From: Duganella sp.
GTDB lineage: Bacteria; Pseudomonadota; Gammaproteobacteria; Burkholderiales; Burkholderiaceae_D
Direction of reading: 5' to 3'
Length of the DNA: 41,968 nt
Assembly (NCBI GenBank): GCA_026225475.1
Contig: JAMFSU010000002.1
Span: 1-41,968, forward strand
Shown: positions 17,568-26,305 of the stretch, piece by piece
Layout: each line of letters starts with the position of its first letter
How positions within the stretch are numbered: position 1 is the first letter of the stretch
The notes under the pieces: model-generated
Databases searched by the model: none
Seen by the model: only the letters and a program-made list of their open reading frames with translations
Told to the model about the DNA's origin: nothing
Translations under genes and position numbers: made by a program

Positions 17568-18263
17568 TCAGGCCGGTGCTGCCGGCAATTGCACCTGGCA
17601 GTGCCATAGTGTTTGGCCAGAGGCCAGGTATTTGCGTTCGAACGGCGTGATCGGTGCGCCAGTGGCAAAGGCTTCGCAAGCGGCAGCTGATGTCAGCCGA
17701 TCACCGGCGAACTGGTTCAAGGCAGCGGCGAATTCTTGCACATACACTTGCCAGTTGCTGCGGCATTCAAGATGACCGCCCAAGGCGACGATAGTGGGAA
17801 ACACCGCATGGCCATGCCAGCGCCGTGCCAGATGGCCAATCTTGGGCCAGGGATTGGGATAGAGCAGGTATTGCCGTGCCGGGGAAATCCCGACCTCCAG
17901 CAACAGCCGCCAGTAATCGACCAGGTCGGCGCGGACAAAGCACAGATTGTCGGGTTCCGCGCCTTGCCAATGCCGGTTGTCGGTATTGCGCGCGAGCCGG
18001 TCGGCCGACTGGTCGATGCCGATGACAAAGTGGTCAGGATATTGTTGCGCCAGATGCAGTGTTGACAGGCCAACACCGCAGCCGGTATCGAGAATGAGTG
18101 GCGCTGCACCGGCAGCCTGCCAGACGGCAATGCTGCGCGCGAAGGCGTCGCGGTTGTAATCGGTGACGGGTTTGCGGAATGGCGCTGTCGCATGACGTGC
18201 GACCAGCGTCGACAATTGTTCGTGAATGCCGGTTTGCCGGCTGGAAATGGCGGAGGAGTTCAA
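17568..18263 (-). CDS. TrmB-like SAM-dependent methyltransferase (divergent paralogue)
   Basis: About 231 residues. A class I methyltransferase core is present (LILDTGCGVGLSTLHLA at 57-72, VIGIDQSADRLAR at 80-92), and YPNPWPK at 135-141 followed by a basic/His stretch corresponds to the PDPWxKxRHxKRR motif of tRNA (guanine-46-N7) methyltransferase. The key Asp is Asn here and the Arg-rich tail is reduced, so this is probably not the canonical TrmB but a related protein whose RNA substrate is uncertain. The frame has no ATG at all: TTG at 18263 is the first candidate, TTG for Leu17 the next, neither with a good ribosome site. The gene is alone on its strand. Confidence 0.75.
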   Translation of the reverse strand: MNSSAISSRQTGIHEQLSTLVARHATAPFRKPVTDYNRDAFARSIAVWQAAGAAPLILDTGCGVGLSTLHLAQQYPDHFVIGIDQSADRLARNTDNRHWQGAEPDNLCFVRADLVDYWRLLLEVGISPARQYLLYPNPWPKIGHLARRWHGHAVFPTIVALGGHLECRSNWQVYVQEFAAALNQFAGDRLTSAAACEAFATGAPITPFERKYLASGQTLWHCQVQLPAAPA

Positions 18264-18406
18264 TTTGAGAATAATCGCGGCAAAAGGAAATAGTGCTTTT
18301 TGCCTGAATTATATCGATTGTCGCCTTGTCTTCGCGCAACAAGCGAAGCAGCCTTGCCGTCGTCGTCCGCAGTGGACATGGCGACGACAAGGCAGTGCAG
18401 CGGTAG

Positions 18407-18664
18407 TTAATGCAAGGTCATTCGATGACGCATCATCACGTCATATTTGCTTAAAAAGGCGTCAATGTCTTCCATCGTCGGTTCGGTTGCAATCAGCTCT
18501 TGCACGTCTTTACGGAACAGTTCGGCAGCGGGACCATCGATGAAAATTTCACGCTGGCCCGATTTGTCCATGATTTCATAGCCGCCGAAGCGCAAGGCTT
18601 CGTGATCTCCATCGGCTCCGAATTCAACGACACTGTATTGGTCACTGTTATAGATCGTGTTCAT
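18407..18664 (-). CDS. DUF3567 family protein
   Basis: 85 residues with AAGGAG before the ATG. The pattern MNTIYNSDQYSVVEFGADGD, then HEALRFGGYEIMDKSGQREIF and FIDGPAAELFRKDVQELI, matches DUF3567, a small family almost confined to Betaproteobacteria. No function is established. The product is acidic and soluble. Confidence 0.85.
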   Translation of the reverse strand: MNTIYNSDQYSVVEFGADGDHEALRFGGYEIMDKSGQREIFIDGPAAELFRKDVQELIATEPTMEDIDAFLSKYDVMMRHRMTLH

Positions 18665-18983
18665 GATGGCTCCTTATCAAATGCTCAATCTTGGTGAAAG
18701 AAATGGCGTCATCGACGGGGATTTCAAGGGTCAAGACAGAACTACGATATTGCCGCTGGTCAACCCTGCTGGATTACCCTTCCTTAAGTTAGGTTACGGC
18801 GGATTAGGCGATAACTTTTGCCCTGATGTGATCGATCATATCAAAAAGACATGCAAGGCAGGCTTCGGGCCTGTTTGATGGAGACGCTCAAGCGCAGGAA
18901 GGTTCCTGAAACGCGGTAGGGAGTGTGGCAGATGCGCTGCCCGGCAATGTCCCCAGTGCCAGCCAGACGCGTCAGGGCGGGGT
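18665..18983. other. Intergenic region between ntrX-like and DUF3567 genes
   Basis: Both flanking genes point left, so this 319-bp stretch holds the 3' end of the ntrX transcript and the promoter of the DUF3567 gene. A short hairpin CAGGC-TTCGG-GCCTG lies at 18859-18873 but has no U-tract on the minus strand. Nothing else is convincing; an open frame on the plus strand (18657-18878) shows no family features. Confidence 0.4.
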
Positions 18984-19718
18984 TTAGCCGCCTTTTTTGG
19001 AGAGCTTGCCCGGTTCGACACCGAGTTGCTTAAGTTTGCGGTACAAATGGGTGCGTTCCAGACCGGTACGCTCTGCCACGCGGGTCATGCTGCCGTTCTC
19101 ACGCACCAGGTGATATTCAAAATAAGCCCGCTCAAAGGCGTCACGCGCTTCGCGCAGCGGCAGATCGAAAGAAATATTGGAGGCGTTGTCGGCCACCGGT
19201 GCAAAGGCGGGCGCCAGCGCCATGCCATGGCCGTGATGCAGATCCGTCGCGCCGGGAGGACTGAAAGACGACGCTGGCACGGCATGATGATCGCCACTGT
19301 CGGCACTGGTGGTCACGCTGGGGCGGATATAGGAAACCGGGCGCACCGGATCGCGGCTGTGCGTCAAGCCTTGTTGCACAGCCTTGAGCAGTTTTTGCAG
19401 CGCAATCGGCTTTTCCAGAAAATTGAGCGCACCAATGCGGGTGGCTTCCACTGCAGTATCGATGGTGGCATGGCCGGACATCATGATCACTGGCATCGTC
19501 AGCAAGCCATCGCGCTGCCATTCTTTGAGCAGTGTCACGCCGTCGGTATCGGGCATCCATATATCCAGCAATACCAGATCGGGTACGCTGCCAGAACGCA
19601 GCTCGCGGGCCTGCTGCGCATTTTCGGCGGTTGCTACGACATGTCCCTCATCGCCTAAAATTTCCGAGAGCAATTCGCGGATACCCATTTCGTCATCGAC
19701 GACCAGGATGTTAGCCAT
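18984..19718 (-). CDS. ntrX: NtrX-like response regulator without AAA+ domain
   Basis: 244 residues from the ATG at 19718. Receiver domain at 1-120 with DD at 8-9, phospho-acceptor Asp52 (VLLDIWMPDTDG), Ser/Thr in MMSGH and Lys in LEKP. A linker of about 75 low-complexity residues follows, then a Fis-type helix-turn-helix at about 195-240 (MTRVAERTGLERTHLYRKLK) that closely resembles the NtrX C-terminus. The central sigma-54-activating ATPase of classical NtrX (GAFTGA loop, Walker motifs) is absent with no sign of a frameshift, so it cannot activate sigma-54 by itself and probably acts as a direct repressor or activator. Its kinase should be the NtrY encoded just upstream. Confidence 0.88.
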   Translation of the reverse strand: MANILVVDDEMGIRELLSEILGDEGHVVATAENAQQARELRSGSVPDLVLLDIWMPDTDGVTLLKEWQRDGLLTMPVIMMSGHATIDTAVEATRIGALNFLEKPIALQKLLKAVQQGLTHSRDPVRPVSYIRPSVTTSADSGDHHAVPASSFSPPGATDLHHGHGMALAPAFAPVADNASNISFDLPLREARDAFERAYFEYHLVRENGSMTRVAERTGLERTHLYRKLKQLGVEPGKLSKKGG

Positions 19719-19992
19719 GTGCCTGCTTTCCTCACTAGATATTTTTTTGAGATTGCTGTGCAAGCGGCGTGCTCTTCAAGCGCACCACATTTGCCAAATC
19801 AATCCGGACAGGCGTGTCAGCAAAGACAATACTCAGGATACTGCAACCGAAAACACGCCAACACCGGGTTGATGATTTGTCGGACAAGATCAATGGCAAG
19901 ATATTCCATCAATCGTTCACAAAACATCTATGCCACAACCATACTTGGTAAAGACCTATGTATCAACGGCAGTAACGACAAAATCTTGATCC
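19719..19992. other. Spacer between ntrY and ntrX
   Basis: These two genes are often a few bases apart; here 274 bp of non-coding, comparatively AT-rich sequence separate them. I see no gene, terminator or clear promoter. It may hold an independent ntrX promoter. Confidence 0.4.
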
Positions 19993-22269
19993 TTATGCAT
20001 CGGGTGCTAACTTTAACAGCAAAATTAGTATTTTTGCGCCTCTTGTCTCATGGCGATTTTGAATGTCGACGCGCCCGCCATGTTCATCGACGATCTTTTT
20101 GACCATCGCCAAGCCTAAACCTGTTCCTTTAGGTTTTGATGTTACATAAGGTTCAAACGCGCTGGCGAGAATTTTTGTGCCAAAGCCGGGACCATTATCG
20201 GTAATCGACAGACTAACTGCGCTGCGCGTTGATCCATCGGAGCCTTGATACTTGATGACTTCGGTGACGACATCGATGCGCGGCACGATATCGCCGTTTT
20301 CCGCGACGGCATCCTGTGCATTCTGCAGCAGATTATGGATCACCTGACGCAACTGGGTGGCGTCGCCCATCACTTTGGGCAGATCTGGTGCCAGCCGTGC
20401 CTGGATCACGTCGCGGCCATCGCCGGCCAGGTACAGATGGAGGATCTCCTCGGTCAGTCCGTTCAAATCAAGTGCAGTGGGTTTGGCCGGAGGGGTTTTG
20501 GCGTAGTCGCGGAAGTCATCAACCATGCGTTTCATCGCGGCGACCTGGTTGACGATGGTGGTTGTGCTCCTTTCCAGGATGCTGGCATCGGCTGGCTGCA
20601 ATTTGCCGGACAGGCGCATCTGCAGTCGTTCTGCCGACAATTGGATCGGTGTCAGCGGGTTCTTGATTTCATGCGCCAGCCGGCGCGCCACTTCGCCCCA
20701 GGCAATCGAACGCTGGGCCGAAATCACATTGCTGATATCGTCGAACACCACGACGTAACCAACGCCATTTTTTACCGGTAAATGGGAGCCGCGCGCCAGC
20801 AACGTGATCTTGCTGGCGGTGCTGTCCTGCTCCTTGCCATGCGCTTGCACGCTGGCACCGCCCAGTTCGATCTGCTGTTGCCAGTGCAAACTGTCCTGGG
20901 CTGAATCGGCCCCGGCTGCGCGTTGCGCGCGCTGTTCGGAAAACGCCTTGATCACTGCTTCGGCAAACAGCGCCTGGCCTTCGATGGTATGCAATGGTGT
21001 GCCGACACGGTCGCTGAAGTCATAACCGAGGATGCGGCGCACCGAGTCATTGACGCTGACGATGTTGAATTCGCTGTCGAGCACCAACACGCCGGCCGAC
21101 ATATTGGCCAGCACCGATTCCAGATAGGCCTTGGCGTTTTCCAGCTCGGCACGGTTGCGTTCGACCGAGCTGCGGGCGTCGGACAGTTGCCGCGTCATGG
21201 CATTGAATGACTGGGTCAGGGTGCCTAGTTCGTCCGAGGTGGCAACGATCGGGCGCGGCGACAGATTGCCCTCGGCTACCGCCTTGGTGCCTTCGGCCAG
21301 TAGCAGCAGTGGTTTGGCGAGATCGCTGGCGATCAGGAAGGCGCTGACGATGGCGCCGAAAATCGCCAGCAGCAGCGTCAGTGTGAGCGTGACCAGATAA
21401 ATCTTGCGCAAGCCTGAGCGTGCCACTGAGCGCTGCTGGTATTCACTGTAAGCCAGGCGCAAGGTTTCCGCATTCGAGGCCAGATAGGTCGGTACCGGTT
21501 GCAGAATTTGCAGATAGCGGGTTTCGCTCTGCAAGCCAAGGCCGTGACTGGAGTTGGGCATGGCGATGACCACATGCAGTCGCAAATTGGCTTCTGAGTC
21601 CATATCGCCGTTGATCGGGCGTGTATCGTCGCTCTCCACGACGAAGAAGCCGCGCGTCAGACGTGCCTGTCGCATCATGGTGGCGCTCGGCATGGTCGGT
21701 GTGAGCACGCCGATGCGTCCGCCGACGGTGGCCAACACCTGGCCGCTGGCGCTGACGATGGTGATCTCCATGCTCTGATCGCGCTGGCGCGACAGATAGG
21801 TGACCTGTTCCGAGTCCGACATATCGGCTAACTCCTGCACCATCGCGCGGGCACGCGAGGTCAGGTCGGTCAGCGAAGAATCGAGCGCATTGCGGCCGAG
21901 ATTGAGACCCGATTCCAGCGCCGCTTCCATACGCACATCAAACCACGATTCGATTGAGCGCGATACGAATTGTACTGACACCAGATAAATCACTGCGCCG
22001 GGCAAAATGCCCACCAGCGCAAACATCAATACCAGTCGCGCCAGTAGCTTGGAACCGAACTTGCCGCGCCGGTAGCGTTTGTACAAGCGCACCAGCAGCA
22101 GCACTACCAAAATCAGCAGAGCGATAGCGGCCAGGGCATTGAGGCCAAGTAGCCACGGGTAATGCTGGTCGAACAGTGCAGAATTTTCAGAGGCGGAGGC
22201 CAGCAGGAACAGCAAGATGCTGATGACGCCGGCGCCAACTACCAAGAGATAGCGGAGGGTGCGGGTCAT
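19993..22269 (-). CDS. ntrY: NtrY-type membrane sensor histidine kinase
   Basis: 758 residues. Membrane helices at about 8-26, 38-61, 78-100 and 289-314, with a periplasmic domain of about 185 residues between the last two; HAMP at 315-370; PAS at about 375-515 (LANMSAGVLVLDSEFNIVSV); HisKA with phospho-acceptor His533 in LAHEIKNPLTPIQ; HATPase from about 640 with N box HNLLQNAQDAV, G1 DNGPGFG and G2 GTGLGLAMVKKIVDEHGG. The domain order is that of NtrY. In relatives NtrY/NtrX influence nitrogen metabolism, redox response and envelope functions; the signal is unknown. The start overlaps the DUF4390 gene end by 4 bp (ATGA), so translation is coupled. Confidence 0.93.
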   Translation of the reverse strand: MTRTLRYLLVVGAGVISILLFLLASASENSALFDQHYPWLLGLNALAAIALLILVVLLLVRLYKRYRRGKFGSKLLARLVLMFALVGILPGAVIYLVSVQFVSRSIESWFDVRMEAALESGLNLGRNALDSSLTDLTSRARAMVQELADMSDSEQVTYLSRQRDQSMEITIVSASGQVLATVGGRIGVLTPTMPSATMMRQARLTRGFFVVESDDTRPINGDMDSEANLRLHVVIAMPNSSHGLGLQSETRYLQILQPVPTYLASNAETLRLAYSEYQQRSVARSGLRKIYLVTLTLTLLLAIFGAIVSAFLIASDLAKPLLLLAEGTKAVAEGNLSPRPIVATSDELGTLTQSFNAMTRQLSDARSSVERNRAELENAKAYLESVLANMSAGVLVLDSEFNIVSVNDSVRRILGYDFSDRVGTPLHTIEGQALFAEAVIKAFSEQRAQRAAGADSAQDSLHWQQQIELGGASVQAHGKEQDSTASKITLLARGSHLPVKNGVGYVVVFDDISNVISAQRSIAWGEVARRLAHEIKNPLTPIQLSAERLQMRLSGKLQPADASILERSTTTIVNQVAAMKRMVDDFRDYAKTPPAKPTALDLNGLTEEILHLYLAGDGRDVIQARLAPDLPKVMGDATQLRQVIHNLLQNAQDAVAENGDIVPRIDVVTEVIKYQGSDGSTRSAVSLSITDNGPGFGTKILASAFEPYVTSKPKGTGLGLAMVKKIVDEHGGRVDIQNRHETRGAKILILLLKLAPDA

Positions 22270-22937
22270 TCGACTTTAAAGGTGAATTCTTTCCAGTCCG
22301 ACGAAAGCCGCCAATCGCTGTTATTGAGCGCGTTGATCTGGAATGGTTTGGGCAATTGCGCCACATCCAGGCGCATGCGCAAGCCGACGTTGTAGATGTC
22401 GCCCGACTTGAGCGTGTTTTTGTCAGCAATGACCCAGCGCGGTGGTCGTCGGATCAGCGACATGGCGTCTTCCAGCGTGCTGAAGCTTTGCTGCAATTGG
22501 CCAGTGGTGGAGGCGTGATATTGACGCGTGAGCACATTGTAAGAAATGCGTACGGTGCGTGAGGCCGAGATCGAGACTTCATCAAACCAGTACCAGCGGC
22601 GCCGCGTCAACTGCACTTCGGTCGTGAAATAAAGTGGTACACCGCGAATCAAGGCATCTTCCAGACTACGATTGAGCTCAAAGGAATACGACGTGGAAAG
22701 TCGATAACCATCCTCCACCGCTTCCAGCGAGGCTTGCGTGATATCAATCTCGGCAGCATGCGAATGGGCATGACCGCATAGCAGCACAATAAGCAACAGC
22801 AGCCGTTGCAGCAGGTGCCATGCATTAGCGCAGCGCGTGCCGGCAATTGGCGCACGGCTGCGCACAGGCGCAGGCAGGTACAAAGGGGAGAGGGCCGATA
22901 GCGTCAATTCATGGTCCAGTTTTTTGAAACAGCGCAT
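22266..22937 (-). CDS. DUF4390 domain protein, secreted
   Basis: About 223 residues. A hydrophobic segment LLQRLLLLIVLLCGHAHSHA (about residues 43-62) looks like a signal sequence, followed by AEIDITQASLEAVEDGYRLS and LNRSLEDALIRGVPLYFTTE, features of DUF4390. This family is regularly found between rsmB and ntrY in Betaproteobacteria, which suggests a periplasmic partner of the NtrY sensor; no function has been shown. The start is unresolved: GTG 22967, ATG 22952, ATG 22937 or a later GTG/TTG; all but the latest overlap the end of rsmB. I give the ATG at 22937. Confidence 0.8.
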   Translation of the reverse strand: MRCFKKLDHELTLSALSPLYLPAPVRSRAPIAGTRCANAWHLLQRLLLLIVLLCGHAHSHAAEIDITQASLEAVEDGYRLSTSYSFELNRSLEDALIRGVPLYFTTEVQLTRRRWYWFDEVSISASRTVRISYNVLTRQYHASTTGQLQQSFSTLEDAMSLIRRPPRWVIADKNTLKSGDIYNVGLRMRLDVAQLPKPFQINALNNSDWRLSSDWKEFTFKVE

Positions 22938-24246
22938 AAAACAACCCGTCATGGTCGGCTTCTGCACTGGCTGTCGGCAACAATTGACCTGGGGCGGGCA
23001 GTCGAACTGCTTGGTGACGTGCGGCGAATTGGGCGGCTTGCTGCTCCGACTCTTGTGGCCATATCGAACACGTTACCAGAAGCAATTTACCATTGGGCTT
23101 GAGCATCTGCCAAAGGTTGTCGAGGATTTGCTCGGAAAGTGTTGCAAGTTGTGCCGTGTCAGCTTTGCGGCGCAACCAGCGGATATCGGGATGGCGGCGC
23201 ACGATGCCGGAGGCGGTGCATGGCACGTCGGCCAGGATACGGTCGAACAATTGACCGTCCCACCAGTCCTGTCCTGGCATGGCGGCGTCGCCCAGGCCGT
23301 AGCGAGCATCGCCAGCCTTGAGCTGGGCTTGCAATTGCAGGCGCGTCAGATTTTCTTCGATACGGCGCAAGCGCTTCGGATCATGGTCGAGCGCCCACAG
23401 GTCGAGATCGGCATATTCGAGCAAATGCCCGGTCTTGCCGCCGGGCGCGGCGCAGGCATCGAGCACGCGCATGCCATCTTGTACATCGAGCAGCGGCGCG
23501 GCCAATTGGGCAGCAGCGTCCTGTACCGATACCAGGCCGTCGGCAAAGCCAGGTATCTGGGTCACTGGCACGGGTTTGTCCAGCCTTACTGCATCCGGAC
23601 CGACCTGACGTCCGCCCATGCCATTACAGGCCAGCAGATGCAAATAATCCGGCACCGTACTGCGCCGGCGGTTCACGCGCAGGCTCAGCGGTGGCGCGGC
23701 ATTGCCGGCGTTAAGAACGGCTTGCCATTGATCGGGATAAGCGCCTTTGATGCGGTCAATCCACCAGGTTGGATAATTCCAGGTGCCGGGCGGGCTTTTC
23801 TGCGCTTGCGGCAGCAGCGTTGCGCGTTCGCGCAGGAAGCGCCGCAAAATCGCATTGACCACACCCTTGGCATGGCTCATCTCGGTGTCAGCAGCGGCTG
23901 CCTCGACGGCTTGATTGACCACGGTGAAGGCGTCATAGGCGGGATTTTCTTCCTCGACCAGCAAACTCAGTGCGCAGATCAGCAGACCGTGCAAGGTCTC
24001 TGGCTGTGGCGGTTTGTTCGCCAGCAGCGTCAGCAAGCCGTCAGCAATGCCGAGCCGGCGCATCGCCAGATAGGACAAATCTTGGATGGCACCGCGCGCT
24101 TGCGGGGTGATCTCAATTGAGGCAAACAGTCGCGCCAGGGCTTGCGGCAGCGCCGTGCCGTCACGCACGGCGGCCACGGTGTGGGCAGCGCCATGCAGGC
24201 TGTACGCGAGGGAATCGATTTTCAAGGAGTTTTGCATCACATTCAT
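22909..24246 (-). CDS. rsmB: 16S rRNA (cytosine-967-C5) methyltransferase RsmB
   Basis: 445 residues. N-terminal NusB-like RNA-binding domain (about 10-140, ending SHAKGVVNAILRRFLRE) and a C-terminal SAM domain: DACAAPGGKTGHLLE at 263-277, then the two active cysteines of m5C enzymes, Cys343 in DVPCTASG and Cys393 in VTCSIWPQE. It methylates C967 of 16S rRNA. It heads the leftward rsmB-DUF4390-ntrY-ntrX group. ATG codons at 24246 and 24237 are both possible; neither has a strong ribosome site. Confidence 0.94.
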   Translation of the reverse strand: MNVMQNSLKIDSLAYSLHGAAHTVAAVRDGTALPQALARLFASIEITPQARGAIQDLSYLAMRRLGIADGLLTLLANKPPQPETLHGLLICALSLLVEEENPAYDAFTVVNQAVEAAAADTEMSHAKGVVNAILRRFLRERATLLPQAQKSPPGTWNYPTWWIDRIKGAYPDQWQAVLNAGNAAPPLSLRVNRRRSTVPDYLHLLACNGMGGRQVGPDAVRLDKPVPVTQIPGFADGLVSVQDAAAQLAAPLLDVQDGMRVLDACAAPGGKTGHLLEYADLDLWALDHDPKRLRRIEENLTRLQLQAQLKAGDARYGLGDAAMPGQDWWDGQLFDRILADVPCTASGIVRRHPDIRWLRRKADTAQLATLSEQILDNLWQMLKPNGKLLLVTCSIWPQESEQQAAQFAARHQAVRLPAPGQLLPTASAEADHDGLFYALFQKTGP

Positions 24247-24499
24247 ACTTGCCGAAGACTGCTGAGGCGCCGGTTTCGGCGCAGGAGCGCCAGTGTAACA
24301 GTCGAGCGGGACCTATCGCCATGCAAAAATGGCTGACTGGCCAGAATGCCTGCTGCGTGGGCGCGTCATTATCGCCTTGCACCGCCCTTCACGCTGGAAC
24401 TTTACACTGGTAACCCGGCGCACAGGGCGGCATGCGGTTCGGCAGGAATTGCCCAATTCAGCTACAGTGTCCCCCTCTTTTTTATCGAAAGCTCCAGCC

Positions 24500-25735
24500 A
24501 TGGATCGCGCCACCTCTGCCGCTGCCAATCCAACCGACGCCGACACGCAACCGGAGATCGCCACCTGGATGATTACCCTGCTGGCCGCTGCCTGCGGCAT
24601 CATCGTCGCCAATCTGTACTACGCCCAGCCGCTGATCGGGCCGATTGCTGCCGCCACCGGCATTTCACCTGGCGCTGCTGGTTTGATTGTGACGCTGGCG
24701 CAAGTTGGCTATGGTCTAGGCTTACTGTTCATCGTCCCGGCCGGCGATTTGCTGGAAAACCGCAAACTGGTGGTCAGTCTGATGGTCGTCACCTGTTTAG
24801 CTTTGATCGGCGCAGCTTGCGCCAGTAGCGCCAGCCAGTTCTTCAGCGCCGCCTTTGTGATTGGCGTGAGTTCGGTCGGTGCCCAAGTGCTGGTGCCCTA
24901 TGCGGCCCACATGTCGCGGCCCGAAACGCGCGGGCGCGCGGTTGGCAATGTCATGAGCGGTTTGCTGATGGGGATTTTACTGGCCCGACCCTTGGCCAGC
25001 CTGGTGGCTGACTGGTTCGGCTGGCATGCGATCTTCGGCTTGTCGGCACTGGCCATTGCCGTGACGGCACTGGTGTTGTTGCGCTTCTTGCCGATGCGTC
25101 GACCACCTGCCGGCATGCGCTATGGCGCTTTGTTAGGGTCAATGTGGCAATTGGTCAAATATACGCCGGTGCTGCGCCGCCGGTCGCTCTACCATGCCAT
25201 GGTGTTCGCCGCATTCAGCCTGTTCTGGACTGCCGTGCCATTGTATTTGGCGGGACCGACATTCAATATGTCGCAAACCGGGATCGCCTTGTTTGCATTT
25301 GCCGGCGTCATTGGCGTGATCGCCGCACCCATTGCCGGGCGCGTCGCCGATCGTGGCTGGAGCCGGCCAGCGACCGGCCTGGCCATGCTGTCGGTAGCGC
25401 TGGCTTTCTTGTTGGCGCATTTCTGGGAAGGTGGCCGCACGTCCTCGCTGGCCGCCTTGCTGGCGACGGCGATCTTGCTGGACTTTGGGGTATCGGCCAA
25501 TCTGGTGCTCAGTCAGCGCGCCATTTATGCGTTGGGGGGGGAAATTCGCAGCCGTCTCAACGGCTTGTTCATGGCAACATTCTTTGTCGGCGGAGCCACG
25601 GGCTCGGCACTTGGCGCGTGGATTTATGCCTATGGCGGTTGGCGCGCCACGTCCTTGCTCGGATTGGTGTTTCCGGCGCTGGCCTTGCTGTATTACTGCA
25701 CCGAATTCAGCAATAAACTCAACCACAAACGCTGA
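24500..25735 (+). CDS. MFS transporter
   Basis: 411 residues from the ATG at 24500, with about twelve membrane helices. YYAQPLIGPIAAATGISPGAAG, then VGYGLGLLFIVPAGDLLENR (the conserved loop 2-3) place it in a common subfamily of major facilitator permeases related to drug or metabolite exporters. Substrate unknown. The frame is open upstream to 24329 but the extra part is not membrane-like. A run of eight G at 25534-25541 lies in the coding region. Divergent from rsmB. Confidence 0.88.
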   Translation: MDRATSAAANPTDADTQPEIATWMITLLAAACGIIVANLYYAQPLIGPIAAATGISPGAAGLIVTLAQVGYGLGLLFIVPAGDLLENRKLVVSLMVVTCLALIGAACASSASQFFSAAFVIGVSSVGAQVLVPYAAHMSRPETRGRAVGNVMSGLLMGILLARPLASLVADWFGWHAIFGLSALAIAVTALVLLRFLPMRRPPAGMRYGALLGSMWQLVKYTPVLRRRSLYHAMVFAAFSLFWTAVPLYLAGPTFNMSQTGIALFAFAGVIGVIAAPIAGRVADRGWSRPATGLAMLSVALAFLLAHFWEGGRTSSLAALLATAILLDFGVSANLVLSQRAIYALGGEIRSRLNGLFMATFFVGGATGSALGAWIYAYGGWRATSLLGLVFPALALLYYCTEFSNKLNHKR

Positions 25736-25746
25736 CCCGGTATCAG

Positions 25747-25771
25747 GACGCAGCAGCATTGCCGCTGCGTC
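25747..25771. terminator. Hairpin between convergent genes
   Basis: GACGCAGC, 9-base loop, GCTGCGTC: a perfect 8-bp stem 11 bp after the MFS stop and 12 bp before the DUF1840 stop. There is no U-tract on either side, so its terminator function is uncertain. Confidence 0.4.
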
Positions 25772-25783
25772 GGATGAGTTTCC

Positions 25784-26128
25784 TCAGACGCCCCAGAGGA
25801 TGTCGAAATTGCCTTTTTGGGCTTCGCGCAGCATATCCAGCAAAGGATAGACGCGTGCGGAGAAGGTCACCGGCTCGATTTTTTCATGGCCATGGTCATC
25901 GCCGTTGGCGTTGTGATGTTTGTGCACATCGCGTTCCAGAGCTTCGGCGGCATCGTGCGCCTTGCTGTTGTTGACCTGTTTTTCCAGCAAGGCGATCGCA
26001 GCGGCACTCTCGGCCGCGGTGATGACGCCGCGCGTGAGATCCTTGTGCAGCAGGTCAAGGATAGGTTTGGCGTGCGATTCATACATGACAACATCGGCAG
26101 CCGCTTTTGATTTGAACGTGACCAGCAT
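25784..26128 (-). CDS. DUF1840 family protein
   Basis: 114 residues from the ATG at 26128 with GAGGAAAT upstream. MLVTFKSKAAADVVMYESHA at the start and FSARVYPLLDMLREAQKGN near the end are the conserved ends of DUF1840. Between them, residues 69-81 are His-rich (seven of thirteen residues counting HKHH and HGH), which could bind a metal; this stretch varies in the family. No function known. Confidence 0.85.
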   Translation of the reverse strand: MLVTFKSKAAADVVMYESHAKPILDLLHKDLTRGVITAAESAAAIALLEKQVNNSKAHDAAEALERDVHKHHNANGDDHGHEKIEPVTFSARVYPLLDMLREAQKGNFDILWGV

Positions 26129-26305
26129 ATTTCCTCGGGGTATGAATGTGAATAAATGCGAACCTGCCATTGGAAGGCGAATTCGCTGACTGCAATAAAA
26201 AGGTCGAAATTGCGCCAATTTCGGCGTGATGGCCTGCCTACAGGATACCTCGGACAATATCGACTTGTCATCTGCAGCCGCTGGCAGGGCGCTTTGAGCG
26301 GCAGT

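Noticed and set aside
18657..18878. 73-codon plus-strand frame between ntrX-like and DUF3567 genes
   Set aside because: Overlaps the DUF3567 start and ribosome site on the other strand; no family features seen.
22837..24120. 427-codon open frame on the plus strand opposite rsmB
   Set aside because: Antisense to a clear RsmB with both catalytic cysteines; no family features and no ribosome site.
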